Assembly (NCBI GenBank): GCA_963922565.1
Contig: CAWUIQ010000054.1
Span: 1-22,298, forward strand
From: JBCBKL01 sp963922565
Lineage (GTDB): Bacteria; Pseudomonadota; Alphaproteobacteria; Rhodobacterales; Rhodobacteraceae
Direction: 5' to 3'
DNA length: 22,298 nucleotides
Shown here: piece after piece, positions 6,631 through 14,524 of the stretch
Numbering within the stretch: the stretch's first letter is position 1
How the letters are laid out: the number at the start of each line of letters is the position of its first letter
Position numbers and translations under genes: made by a program
The notes under the pieces: model-generated
The model's database searches: none
What the model was told of the DNA's origin: nothing
Seen by the model: only the letters and a program-made list of their open reading frames with translations

Positions 6631-7899
6631 ATGAAGACGATATTTTCAGCCAGTATTTCCGGGCTGGCGCTGATGGCATCCGGCGCTGCCATGGTCACTG
6701 CCGGTGGGCACGAGGCGCCGGTGAAAGTTGGCGTTCTGGCGACGCTAGAGGGGACGTATACCGCACTGGGAGAAGACGGCGTGCGTGGTCTCAAGACCGC
6801 GCTGGCGCAGGCGGGCGAAAAAATGGGCGGCCGCGACATCGAGCTGATCATCGCGTCGACTGATGCGAGCCCAGACAGTGCCGTTCGCGGCGCACGGAAA
6901 CTCGTCGAACAGGACGGGGTCGATATCGTGATCGGGCCGCTATCCGGTTCGGAAGGGATCGCCATTCGCGACTATTCGAAGACCCAACCGCAGGTCACGT
7001 TCCTGAACGGCATCTCTGGCGCCCAAGAAACCACCTACGTCACGCCCTCTGACAACTTCTTCCGGTTCAACACGGATGGTGCACAATGGTCTGCCGGGTT
7101 GGGCGACTATGTGTTCAATGAAAAAGGGTGGGAAACGGTTGCGACGGTCGGCGAAGATTACTCCTTCATCTACACCCAGGTGTTCGGTTTCGCGTTGGAA
7201 TACTGCGCTGCTGGCGGTGAGATCACCGATCGCTTCTGGGTCCCGCTTGGAACGAAGGATTTTGGCTCGATCATCGCGGCTCTGCCGGATGACGTTGATG
7301 CGATCTATCTGGGGCTTGGTGGTGGTGACGCCGTCAACTTCCTCAACCAGTATCAGCAGGCAGGTGGCGACGCCAACCTGATCGGCGGCTCGATCATGGT
7401 GGACGGGACGGTCCTGAATTCCAAGGGATCGGCCAAGGACGCACTCATCGGCACCCCGTCGGCCGGACCGCAGTCCGACACGTGGGACGATCCGAACTGG
7501 AAGGCCTATGTGAAGGCATACCAGGATACGTTCCCGCCGGATCAGCGGTTCCCCAGCCCATCACTGCTGGCCACCGGTTATTACAACGCCACATCGGCTG
7601 CGACCCAGTGTATGGAGGAGATCGGCGGCGATCTGACCGACGGTCATGCCGCTTTCCGGTCTTGCCTGTCCTCGCTTCAGCTTGAAGCGCCCAACGGGAC
7701 CATCACGCTGGATGGCAATCGTCAGGCCATCGGCGCCAACTTCGTTTCCGAGGTGGTGCAGCTGGATGACGGCAACCTCGCCACGCAGGTTGTGTCGATC
7801 AAGGAGAACGTTCCGCAAACGCTGGGGATTGATCCTGCAGTTTTCGCGTCGATCGGGCTTCCCAGCCGGGAAGTCCCCGAGTGTAAGGCCTACAACTAG
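6631..7899 (+). CDS. Periplasmic substrate-binding protein of a LIV-type ABC transporter
   Basis: A 422-residue solute-binding protein of the Peripla_BP_6 (Leu/Ile/Val-binding-like) family. It has a signal peptide of about 24 residues (KTIFSASISGLALMASGAAM then VTA) ahead of GGHEAP. The mature start VKVGVLATLEGTYTALGEDG is the usual first beta-strand and ligand loop, and VDIVIGPLSGSEGIAIRDY is the second lobe-forming motif. Four Cys occur in the mature part (near 191, 326, 343 and 417), possibly two disulfides. This family binds branched-chain amino acids but also many amides, urea and aromatic acids, so the ligand cannot be named. The matching permeases and ATPases begin at 11654, and no other binding protein is in the window, so they probably work together. 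GGAGGA is at 6621-6626. A strong hairpin follows the stop. Confidence 0.9.
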   Translation: MKTIFSASISGLALMASGAAMVTAGGHEAPVKVGVLATLEGTYTALGEDGVRGLKTALAQAGEKMGGRDIELIIASTDASPDSAVRGARKLVEQDGVDIVIGPLSGSEGIAIRDYSKTQPQVTFLNGISGAQETTYVTPSDNFFRFNTDGAQWSAGLGDYVFNEKGWETVATVGEDYSFIYTQVFGFALEYCAAGGEITDRFWVPLGTKDFGSIIAALPDDVDAIYLGLGGGDAVNFLNQYQQAGGDANLIGGSIMVDGTVLNSKGSAKDALIGTPSAGPQSDTWDDPNWKAYVKAYQDTFPPDQRFPSPSLLATGYYNATSAATQCMEEIGGDLTDGHAAFRSCLSSLQLEAPNGTITLDGNRQAIGANFVSEVVQLDDGNLATQVVSIKENVPQTLGIDPAVFASIGLPSREVPECKAYN

Positions 7900-7912
7900 G
7901 CTCTTTCTGATC

Positions 7913-7945
7913 GGACCCGGGCGGCTTTGAACGCCCGGGTCCCTT
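7913..7945 (+). terminator. Strong GC-rich hairpin after the substrate-binding protein gene
   Basis: GGACCCGGGCG (7913-7923) and CGCCCGGGTCC (7932-7942) form a perfect 11-bp stem with loop GCTTTGAA. Only CTTAT follows, so the U tract is weak. It sits 13 bp past the stop. It may be a partial terminator or a 3' mRNA stabiliser that keeps binding-protein levels above those of the downstream enzymes, as hairpins after binding-protein genes often do. Confidence 0.72.
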
Positions 7946-7973
7946 ATCTGAACCAGACACCCCTTCACCCTGC

Positions 7974-9068
7974 ATGTGGCTGATGGCGATGACGCTGATC
8001 ACATACCCTACACGTGTGCATTTCGCTGACGGCGTCCTCGAAGAGGCACTGCGGTCAGAGTTGGAGGCGCATGGCTATGTCCAACCTCTGATCTTATGCG
8101 AGGAAGAGGATTTCGAGAGCGATGTCGCGGAACGGCTTCGCTCCGGACTTCCTCGCCGAACGAAGGCGACGGAAATCGCGATCGGCGCAAGAGACACCAA
8201 ATACGATACGGCGCGGGCGGCGGAATCTCATGCCGCACTGATCATGCCGGATGTCATCATCGCCTTCGGATCGGCTCGCGCGATCGCTTATGCCCGCAAG
8301 TGCCGTCATGTCTTGTACCAATCACGGACCCATCAGCGGGGGGCGGCAAAGCCTGCAGACATTTTTGCGGTTCCGGGCATTGATGGCCTGCCAAACCCGT
8401 GCCGGTCGTCACTGGAGCCGTCGCAGACGCTGCTCGACAGCGTCAGCCGAACGGGTCTGCCCAATATCGTGATCTGTGATCCGACCGTGACCGGCGAGGC
8501 GACGAATGATGCGGCAGCCTGTGCCGCGACCGACGCGTTTTCCCGTTGTCTCGAAGCCTACCTTTCAGAGGCTTACAATCCGCCGGCGGATGGCATCGCG
8601 CTTGATGGTTTCGCGCGCGCGGTTACGAGTCTGAAGTCCACGGATCTGCCGGAAACGCCGGAGGCGCGGCGTGAATTGATGGCAGCGAGCTTGAACGCAA
8701 CGCTCGCGCAGCAAAAGGGCATCGGCCCCACGCAGCTGATCGTCGACATCCTGCGGGAACCCTATGGCAATCAGGTGCCTTCGGGTGCGTTGGCGCGGGT
8801 TCTGCTGCCCGGCGTTCTTGGCAGCCGCAGTGTTCCCAGCGACCGGCAGGCCCGTCTTGCGCAAATGCTGGCGGTTGGGACGACCGCGCCGCTTGATGAA
8901 GGCGTCGAGGATCTGCTGCGCAGCCTGCCGCTTGCCGCGCGCCTGTCGGAACTGGGGCTGACGCAAACGGATATCGTCAACGCCTCCGAGGAAATCGAAG
9001 GCCCCCTCAGCACTGCGATCCACACCACAGCGGCGGGCGCCCGATCGATCATGGAAGCGGTTTTTTAG
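7974..9068 (+). CDS. Iron-ADH/maleylacetate reductase-family protein lacking the metal-binding histidines
   Basis: A 364-residue protein with the architecture of iron-containing alcohol dehydrogenases and maleylacetate reductases: an N-terminal dinucleotide-binding half and a C-terminal helical half. Recognisable segments are DVIIAFGSARAIAYAR (93-108) where GGGS is normal, CDPTVTGEATNDAAACAATD (168-187), EAYLS and GALARVLLPGVLG. By eye against FucO-type members, only the first metal ligand remains (D187). The ligand four residues on is R191 instead of His, and the other two His positions appear as Q254 and S270 (PSG for PHG). The nearby active-site His appears as D258. It is therefore probably not an Fe- or Zn-dependent dehydrogenase of the usual kind; a different chemistry or a pseudoenzyme are both possible. 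ATGs at 7983 and 7989 are alternatives; none has a clear ribosome binding site. The next gene starts 14 bp downstream. Confidence 0.7.
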   Translation: MWLMAMTLITYPTRVHFADGVLEEALRSELEAHGYVQPLILCEEEDFESDVAERLRSGLPRRTKATEIAIGARDTKYDTARAAESHAALIMPDVIIAFGSARAIAYARKCRHVLYQSRTHQRGAAKPADIFAVPGIDGLPNPCRSSLEPSQTLLDSVSRTGLPNIVICDPTVTGEATNDAAACAATDAFSRCLEAYLSEAYNPPADGIALDGFARAVTSLKSTDLPETPEARRELMAASLNATLAQQKGIGPTQLIVDILREPYGNQVPSGALARVLLPGVLGSRSVPSDRQARLAQMLAVGTTAPLDEGVEDLLRSLPLAARLSELGLTQTDIVNASEEIEGPLSTAIHTTAAGARSIMEAVF

Positions 9069-9082
9069 AAGCGGAGCACGGA

Positions 9083-10513
9083 ATGAAACCCTTGCTGATC
9101 GGTGGAGAGTGGGTCAGCACCTCCCACGCCGTCGACAACGTGAACCCATCCGACATCGCGGATGTGATCGACGAATACGCGCAGGCGGGCAAGGCCGAAA
9201 CACAGCAGGCCATTTCCGCCGCGACAGATGCATTTCAGGGCTGGTCTCATTCGACGCCGCAGCAGCGTCACGATGTGCTCAAGGCTGCCGGGGATGAAAT
9301 TCTGGCGCGCAAGGATGAGATCGGCGCCCTGCTTAGTCGTGAAGAAGGGAAAATCCTGGCCGAAGGTGTGGGTGAGACCGTTCGCGCCGCCCAGATCTTT
9401 CATTTCTTCGCAGGGGAGGCGCTGCGCCTTACGGGCGACGTCGTCCCTTCGGTTCGTCCCGACATCACGGTCGAGGTAACCCGCGAGCCCATCGGTGTCG
9501 TGGGCGTTATCACCCCCTGGAACTTTCCCATTGCAATCCCGGCCTGGAAGGTCGCGCCCGCTATTTGCTACGGCAACGCAGTTGTTTTGAAGCCGGCCGA
9601 GCTTGTGCCCGGCTGTTCCTGGGAAATCGCTGATATCCTGCACCGGGCCGGGCTGCCGCCCGGCGTTCTGAACCTGGTCATCGGGCCGGGATCGGTTGTC
9701 GGGCAGGCGATGCTGGACGATGAAGGGATCGACGCCATCACGTTCACGGGTTCACAGGCCACGGGCGCACGGGTCGCGGACGCATCGAGCCGGGCCATGC
9801 GGCGCTATCAATTGGAAATGGGCGGAAAGAACCCGCTGGTTATCCTCGACGACGCCGATCTCGACCGGGCCGCCGATATCGCGCTGAACGGTGCCTATTT
9901 TTCGACAGGTCAGCGCTGTACCGCGTCGTCACGCCTGATCGTGACCGAAGGCACACATGGCCGCTTTGTCGAAATGCTGGCCGAACGGATCAGGGCGACG
10001 CGCGTCGGTCATGCGTTGGACCCGGACAGTCAGATCGGGCCGGTGGCAAGCCGCGAGCAGCTGGAACAGGATTTGAGCTATATCGAGGTCGCACGGCAGG
10101 AGGGCGGTACGCTGCGCACCGGCGGAGATCGGCTGACGAGGGCGACCGACGGGTACTATCTCAACCCTGCGTTGATTACGGAAACCACACCACATATGAG
10201 GATCAATCGCGAAGAGGTCTTTGGGCCAGTCGCGTCAGTGATCCGCGTTCGCGACTATGACGAGGCCCTTGCAGTCGCCAACGACACCGAGTTCGGGCTC
10301 TCCGCTGGTATTTGCACCTCCAGCCTGAAATATGCTTCTGATTTCAAAAGGAATTCGCAGGCCGGGATGGTGATGGTCAATCTGCCAACGGCGGGAGTTG
10401 ATTACCACGTACCCTTTGGAGGGAGGAAGTCATCAAGCTTTGGCCCGCGTGAGCAGGGCAGTTATGCAAAAGAGTTCTTTACCGTTGTGAAGACGGCATA
10501 CACCACCGCATAG
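9083..10513 (+). CDS. NAD(P)-dependent aldehyde dehydrogenase
   Basis: A 476-residue aldehyde dehydrogenase superfamily enzyme that oxidises an aldehyde to its acid with NAD(P). All catalytic features are present: ITPWNFP with N147, the cofactor-binding Lys K170 in VLKPAE, FTGSQATG at 221-228, the general base E245 in LEMGGKNP, the nucleophile C279 in STGQRCTASS, and EEVFGP at 377-382. The GQRCTASSR context resembles alpha-ketoglutaric semialdehyde and succinate semialdehyde dehydrogenases, so a short dicarboxylic semialdehyde is a reasonable guess, but the substrate is inferred. The ATG at 9083 follows GCGGAGC by about 8 bp and lies 14 bp after the ADH-family gene, so the two are co-transcribed and may act in sequence. 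Confidence 0.92.
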   Translation: MKPLLIGGEWVSTSHAVDNVNPSDIADVIDEYAQAGKAETQQAISAATDAFQGWSHSTPQQRHDVLKAAGDEILARKDEIGALLSREEGKILAEGVGETVRAAQIFHFFAGEALRLTGDVVPSVRPDITVEVTREPIGVVGVITPWNFPIAIPAWKVAPAICYGNAVVLKPAELVPGCSWEIADILHRAGLPPGVLNLVIGPGSVVGQAMLDDEGIDAITFTGSQATGARVADASSRAMRRYQLEMGGKNPLVILDDADLDRAADIALNGAYFSTGQRCTASSRLIVTEGTHGRFVEMLAERIRATRVGHALDPDSQIGPVASREQLEQDLSYIEVARQEGGTLRTGGDRLTRATDGYYLNPALITETTPHMRINREEVFGPVASVIRVRDYDEALAVANDTEFGLSAGICTSSLKYASDFKRNSQAGMVMVNLPTAGVDYHVPFGGRKSSSFGPREQGSYAKEFFTVVKTAYTTA

Positions 10514-10655
10514 TTCCGTTGTTCAGAGCATGCAGATGTAACGCTCCGTATGATTCTTGTCGCGAAAGCCTTGCACGAGAGAATTTCATATGGCCGACTG
10601 CAAGCCCTGCAAGACGCCAGATTATAAGGCGCACGCGGATCAGGGAGGACTGGAT

Positions 10656-11531
10656 ATGAGCCAAGCCGTATCCGTCGCGCATGGTGAGTTTGGCCGTGCC
10701 GCGCTTTATGCGCTCGATCGGCCGATCGTGAAACATGCGCATCGTGAAGGACATCTCGTGTTCCATGTCGATGGGGCACCGGCGACCATGACCGTGGGTG
10801 AAACCACGTATCTCAATGACAAGAGTACTGCGATTGCGGTCAGTCCATGGGAACCGCACAGCTTTGACAATGCACCGTCTGGGCAATCGCTGAATCTGGT
10901 GCTTTACATCAAGCCGATGTGGTTTCTCGAAAACAGCAACTCGGCCGAGTTCGCGCTGCGTTTCGGACGATCAGACATTCCCGTGACACCCGTGGTGCAT
11001 CAGCTGGCGACGCGGTTGACGGCGCATCTTTTAAACGACGATGGCGATGCGCCTTTTGACGGGCTGCTTTACTCCCTGACCCGGGAGTGTTTCGAAAGAA
11101 GCTGGACCCGATCTGCCAAGCAGGTGGCCGCACTGGCCCATGCCCGTTTCAACGACTACCGGGTCAGGCGATCCTTGCGTCTGATGCAGGACAATCTGAC
11201 CGAAGAATTCGAAATGGAGGATCTCGCCCGGTCCGTCGGTCTTTCGCGTCCGCACTTCTTTAAGCTTTTCAAGCAGCAGATGGGTGTTACGCCCAACATC
11301 TACATGAATACGCTGCGAAGCGAGCAGGCGATTGAGGATCTGTTAACCACATCGAAATCGGTCACCGATATCGCGCTCGATCTCGGGTTTTCGTCCCAGG
11401 CCAGCTTCACGCGGTTCTTTTCCTCCAACGTCGGAATAGCGCCCAGCGAGTACCGCAGAGTGTCGCTCGATGCGGACGTTGGTTTTCCTATGTTGGGCCA
11501 ACAGGCAATACTTTCGGGTATGCCCAGATAA
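10656..11531 (+). CDS. AraC-family transcriptional regulator
   Basis: A 291-residue AraC/XylS-type regulator. The N-terminal part is a cupin-like sensor (HREGHLVFHVDGAPATMTVG, then SPWEPHSFDN). The C-terminal pair of helix-turn-helix motifs runs from about residue 170 to 265: LARSVGLSRPHFFKLFKQQM in the first, and TDIALDLGFSSQASFTRFF with PSEYRRV in the second. I chose the ATG at 10656 because AGGGAGG (10642-10648) lies at ideal distance; the frame stays open to an ATG at 10590 and a TTG at 10557, which would add a Cys-containing extension. It follows the aldehyde dehydrogenase gene by 142 bp and precedes the large transporter operon by 122 bp, so it likely controls one or both, with the pathway substrate as effector. 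Confidence 0.9.
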   Translation: MSQAVSVAHGEFGRAALYALDRPIVKHAHREGHLVFHVDGAPATMTVGETTYLNDKSTAIAVSPWEPHSFDNAPSGQSLNLVLYIKPMWFLENSNSAEFALRFGRSDIPVTPVVHQLATRLTAHLLNDDGDAPFDGLLYSLTRECFERSWTRSAKQVAALAHARFNDYRVRRSLRLMQDNLTEEFEMEDLARSVGLSRPHFFKLFKQQMGVTPNIYMNTLRSEQAIEDLLTTSKSVTDIALDLGFSSQASFTRFFSSNVGIAPSEYRRVSLDADVGFPMLGQQAILSGMPR

Positions 11532-11561
11532 GCGGCCCGGAAATAGGCTTCTCTCAAAGGA

Positions 11562-11583
11562 AAGCATGAACGCTTAGACGTTC
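11562..11583. promoter_or_regulatory. Overlapping dyads upstream of the transporter operon (possible operator)
   Basis: GAACG-CTTAGA-CGTTC (11568-11583) overlaps AAGC-ATGAAC-GCTT (11562-11575), giving two perfect short inverted repeats with 6-base spacers in the 122-bp gap between the araC-type gene and the transporter genes. Position suits an operator or an early mRNA hairpin for the operon starting at 11607/11654. No -35/-10 pair stands out. Confidence 0.25.
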
Positions 11584-11606
11584 GGTTTGGGAGGAACTCC
11601 GGCGTG

Positions 11607-11657
11607 ATGTCGGACAGCGATCTTTTTTTGACCCCGCGCGCGGCGCTGGTCCGATGA
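11607..11657 (+). CDS. Putative 16-aa leader peptide translationally coupled to livH
   Basis: The reading frame MSDSDLFLTPRAALVR starts at ATG 11607 (or GTG 11604) and stops at 11655-11657, overlapping the permease start in ATGA. A strong Shine-Dalgarno, GGGAGGA at 11589-11595, serves this frame (8 bp to the GTG, 11 bp to the ATG). The permease has no ribosome binding site of its own and no alternative upstream start in frame. This is what a coupled leader looks like. The sequence has no obvious run of one amino acid for attenuation, although seven T in a row (11623-11629) fall inside it. No family is recognised. Confidence 0.42.
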   Translation: MSDSDLFLTPRAALVR

Positions 11658-12667
11658 GGCAGTTTGCCCAAACCCATCCTGTTTGGACTGGGATTATCGG
11701 ATTGGTGATCGCTGTGCTGCTTTGGATGGTATTCGCAATCTGGCCGGAATGGCTGGTCGATGCGATTGGCCGCAAGAAGGTGTTTCTGAACGCGCTCTTC
11801 AACGGGATCACGCTGGGCGGTCTCTATTTCCTCGTCGCCAGCGGCTTTACCCTGATTTTCGGACTGATGCGCAACGTGAACCTCGCGCATGGCTCACTTT
11901 ATCTCTTTGGCGGTTATGTCGGATACTTCGTGGCCGAGGCCTCCGGGCTCTGGTTGCTCGCATTTCCTGTCGCGTTCATCGTTGTTGGCTTTCTGGGTGT
12001 CCTGCTGCAGATCTTCGTCTTTCGCCGGATGGAGGGGCAGGACCTACGCCAGACCCTCGTCACCATCGGCATCTCGATCGTGATGGCAGATCTGATGCTG
12101 TGGGGCTTTGGCGGCGATTTCTTTAACATCTCTCCTCCCAGCTGGCTCTCCGGACCGATGGAGACGTTCTTTGTCTCGACCGTGAAACGGTCGTCCGGAG
12201 AGCTGGTGTATCTCAAGTACCCGCTGGTGCGCATCGTCATCTTCGCCGCCTCGGTGGTCGTCGGTGTGGCGATGTGGCTGGTTCTGAACCGGACGCGGAT
12301 CGGGATGCTCATCCGCGCGGGTGTCGATGACCGGGACATGCTGTCGGCGACCGGAGCGCGCATCCAGCTCGTCTTTGTCGGGGTCTTCGCATTTGGTGCA
12401 GGCCTTGCCGGTATCGCGGGCGTTGTCGGCGGTACGTTCCAATCGGTGGCACCCGGCGAGGATATCCGCTTTCTGCTGGCTTCACTTGTCGTCGTGATCG
12501 TGGGTGGCATGGGGTCGATCCCCGGCGCGGCCCTGGGCGCGCTCTTGATCGGGCTCGCCGAGCAGTTCGGATCAGTCTATTTCCCGACCTACGCAGTGGT
12601 TCTCACCTTCCTCATCATGGTGCTCGTCCTCGCTTTCCGCCCGCAGGGCCTCTTGGGGAGGGCCTGA
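11654..12667 (+). CDS. livH: LIV-type ABC transporter permease (LivH family)
   Basis: A 337-residue inner-membrane permease of the branched-chain amino acid (HAAT) transporter type. One hydrophobic helix near 15-35 is followed by the family signature FNGITLGGLYFLVASGFTL and IFGLMRNVNLAHGSLYLFGG, then several more helices, and DRDMLSATGARIQLVFVGVF, the cytoplasmic loop contacting the ATPase, and VVVIVGGMGSIPGAALGALL near the C-terminus. The start at 11654 overlaps the leader ORF; no separate ribosome binding site is visible. The livM-type gene starts one base after its stop. The symbol marks family only; the ligand is probably not leucine given the catabolic neighbours. Confidence 0.92.
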   Translation: MRQFAQTHPVWTGIIGLVIAVLLWMVFAIWPEWLVDAIGRKKVFLNALFNGITLGGLYFLVASGFTLIFGLMRNVNLAHGSLYLFGGYVGYFVAEASGLWLLAFPVAFIVVGFLGVLLQIFVFRRMEGQDLRQTLVTIGISIVMADLMLWGFGGDFFNISPPSWLSGPMETFFVSTVKRSSGELVYLKYPLVRIVIFAASVVVGVAMWLVLNRTRIGMLIRAGVDDRDMLSATGARIQLVFVGVFAFGAGLAGIAGVVGGTFQSVAPGEDIRFLLASLVVVIVGGMGSIPGAALGALLIGLAEQFGSVYFPTYAVVLTFLIMVLVLAFRPQGLLGRA

Positions 12668-12668
12668 G

Positions 12669-13733
12669 ATGGCGGTTGGCGAAGTCCCTGAACTGCGCAA
12701 ACGGGCTGTGGACGAACGCATGTGGCTGGAACGCATTCCGGCCCCTTATTGGGTCGTGGGCATTCTGCTGCTGATTCTGCCCGCATTCGCCAGCAACTTC
12801 GTGATGTTCCAGATCATGGGGTGGAGTTTCATACTCGGCATGATCGCACTCAGCCTCATGTTCCTGGCGGGGTACGGCGGCATGGTGAGCCTTGCGCAGA
12901 TGGCTATCGCGGGGCTCGCCGGGTACATGGTTGCCGTCTTTGGCGACAGTGCGATCACCGATATCTCGCAGGGTTGGCCGTGGTACGTGGTGATCCCGCT
13001 GGCTCTCATCATCTCGATCCTGTTCGCCACCGCCATCGGATGGCTCGCCGTGCGGACCGAGGGGATCTATACCATCATGATCACCCTAGCGATCGCGGCG
13101 GCGTTCTTTTACTTCACCCGCCAGAATTACGATATTTTCAACGGCTTTTCCGGTTTCAACGGCGTGCTGCCCCCGCGGCTGTTCGGGGTGAACTGGCGTT
13201 CGGCCGAAGGGTTCTATTATCTGACGCTGTTCTGGGCAGCGGCGGCATATTTCGGCGCGCTATACATCTCTCGCGCGCCTTTCGGGCTGGCGCTGCAGGG
13301 CGTGCGCGACAATCCAAGGCGTATGGCCGCGCTTGGCTACAACGTGACGGCCCACCGTGTCGCGGCCTATGCGGTTGCGGCGCTGCCTGCGGGCATCGGG
13401 GGGATCCTGCTGACATGGCAATCGGCGCAGATATCGCCTGGCACCGTGGGCATCCAGGCCGCCATCGATATCCTTGTGATTGCCGTCATCGGCGGGCTCA
13501 GTCATCCGATCGGGGCCTTCATCGGGGCGTTCATTTACGTCCTGCTCAAGACCTTCGCCATCGACGTCCTCGTGGCTCTGGGCCTTAGCGGCGAACGCTT
13601 CCAGCTGCTCGTGGGTCTGGGCTTTCTCATCATCGTCTTCTTCTCGCCCGATGGCCTGCTGGGCCTTTGGAAGCGTCTGCGCGAGAGCCGGATGAAAGAT
13701 CCCCTGACGGGTCTGGATCGGGGGGCGTCATGA
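12669..13733 (+). CDS. livM: LIV-type ABC transporter permease (LivM family)
   Basis: A 354-residue permease pairing with the LivH-type protein. It has multiple membrane helices, the family segment ALSLMFLAGYGGMVSLAQMA with IAGLAGYMVA, the EAA-like loop GLALQGVRDNPRRMAALGYN, and AVIGGLSHPIGAFIGAFIYV near the end. The extra N-terminal cytoplasmic stretch of about 25 residues is normal for LivM. It starts one base after the previous stop and overlaps the livG-type gene by 4 bp (ATGA), so the four transporter genes are tightly coupled. Confidence 0.92.
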   Translation: MAVGEVPELRKRAVDERMWLERIPAPYWVVGILLLILPAFASNFVMFQIMGWSFILGMIALSLMFLAGYGGMVSLAQMAIAGLAGYMVAVFGDSAITDISQGWPWYVVIPLALIISILFATAIGWLAVRTEGIYTIMITLAIAAAFFYFTRQNYDIFNGFSGFNGVLPPRLFGVNWRSAEGFYYLTLFWAAAAYFGALYISRAPFGLALQGVRDNPRRMAALGYNVTAHRVAAYAVAALPAGIGGILLTWQSAQISPGTVGIQAAIDILVIAVIGGLSHPIGAFIGAFIYVLLKTFAIDVLVALGLSGERFQLLVGLGFLIIVFFSPDGLLGLWKRLRESRMKDPLTGLDRGAS

Positions 13734-14524
13734 GCCTGGCCGAGACCCATGTCAACGACCGCCTGAGTGCGACCGGCACGGCTAACGCGCTGGAGTTGCG
13801 CGGTGTTTCCAAGCGGTTCGGCGCGCTCACGGCGCTGGCCGATATCGAGATGACCGTCGCGCCCGGCGAGCGGCGGGCGGTCTTGGGGTCGAACGGTGCG
13901 GGCAAAACGACGCTTTTCAACTGCATCACCGGTGATTTCCCACCGACCACAGGCTCGATCCGCTTTTTCGGAGAGGACGTCACCGCCTTTCCGCCGCAGG
14001 AACGGATACGCCGTGGCCTGCGCCGCACCTACCAGATTTCATTGCTCTTCAACGGTCTCTCGGTCATCGACAACGTCTATCTGGCCTGCCGGGGCGTTTC
14101 GCGCGGGCGCTTCTCGATGATCAGGCCGCGCCGGGACGAGGCACTGATGCAGTCGGCCGAGGAACTGGTGCATGTCGTGCACCTTGATGACGCCGCAGGT
14201 ACGCTGGTGTCCGATCTGTCTTACGGCCAGCAGCGCCAGCTTGAGATTGCCATGGCGTTTTCCGGCGCCCCGCGTTTCATCCTCTTCGACGAACCCGCTG
14301 CGGGACTCAGCCCGGCAGAGCGCAGTGAGCTGATCGAGATCCTGACCGGGCTGCCCTCCCATGTCGGCTATATCATAATCGAACACGATATGGACGTAGC
14401 GTTGCGCGTCTCGGAATACGTGACGATGATGCACAACGGGCGCATCTTCAAAGAGGGAAAGCCCGCAGAGATCGAGGACGATCCAGAGGTTCAGGCGCTC
14501 TATCTCGGAGGCGACGATGAGTGA
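13730..14524 (+). CDS. livG: LIV-type ABC transporter ATPase (LivG family)
   Basis: A 264-residue cytoplasmic ATPase. Walker A GSNGAGKTT (53-61), signature LSYGQQRQLEIA (163-174), Walker B with FILFDEP (183-189, catalytic E188) and the switch H219 in IIEHDMDVA are all intact. The ATG at 13730 overlaps the livM stop; the open frame upstream to 13667 lies inside livM and is not used. It overlaps the next gene by 8 bp. Confidence 0.93.
   Translation: MSLAETHVNDRLSATGTANALELRGVSKRFGALTALADIEMTVAPGERRAVLGSNGAGKTTLFNCITGDFPPTTGSIRFFGEDVTAFPPQERIRRGLRRTYQISLLFNGLSVIDNVYLACRGVSRGRFSMIRPRRDEALMQSAEELVHVVHLDDAAGTLVSDLSYGQQRQLEIAMAFSGAPRFILFDEPAAGLSPAERSELIEILTGLPSHVGYIIIEHDMDVALRVSEYVTMMHNGRIFKEGKPAEIEDDPEVQALYLGGDDE

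Noticed and set aside
10549..10554. TATGAT as a -10 box for the araC-type gene.
   Set aside because: No acceptable -35 lies 16-18 bp upstream (nearest T-rich hexamer TTGTTC at 10519 is 24 bp away), so I do not list it as a promoter.
13667..13729. Earlier start for the LivG-type ATPase.
   Set aside because: This part overlaps the livM coding end and does not resemble LivG; the ATG at 13730 in the ATGA overlap fits the operon's pattern.
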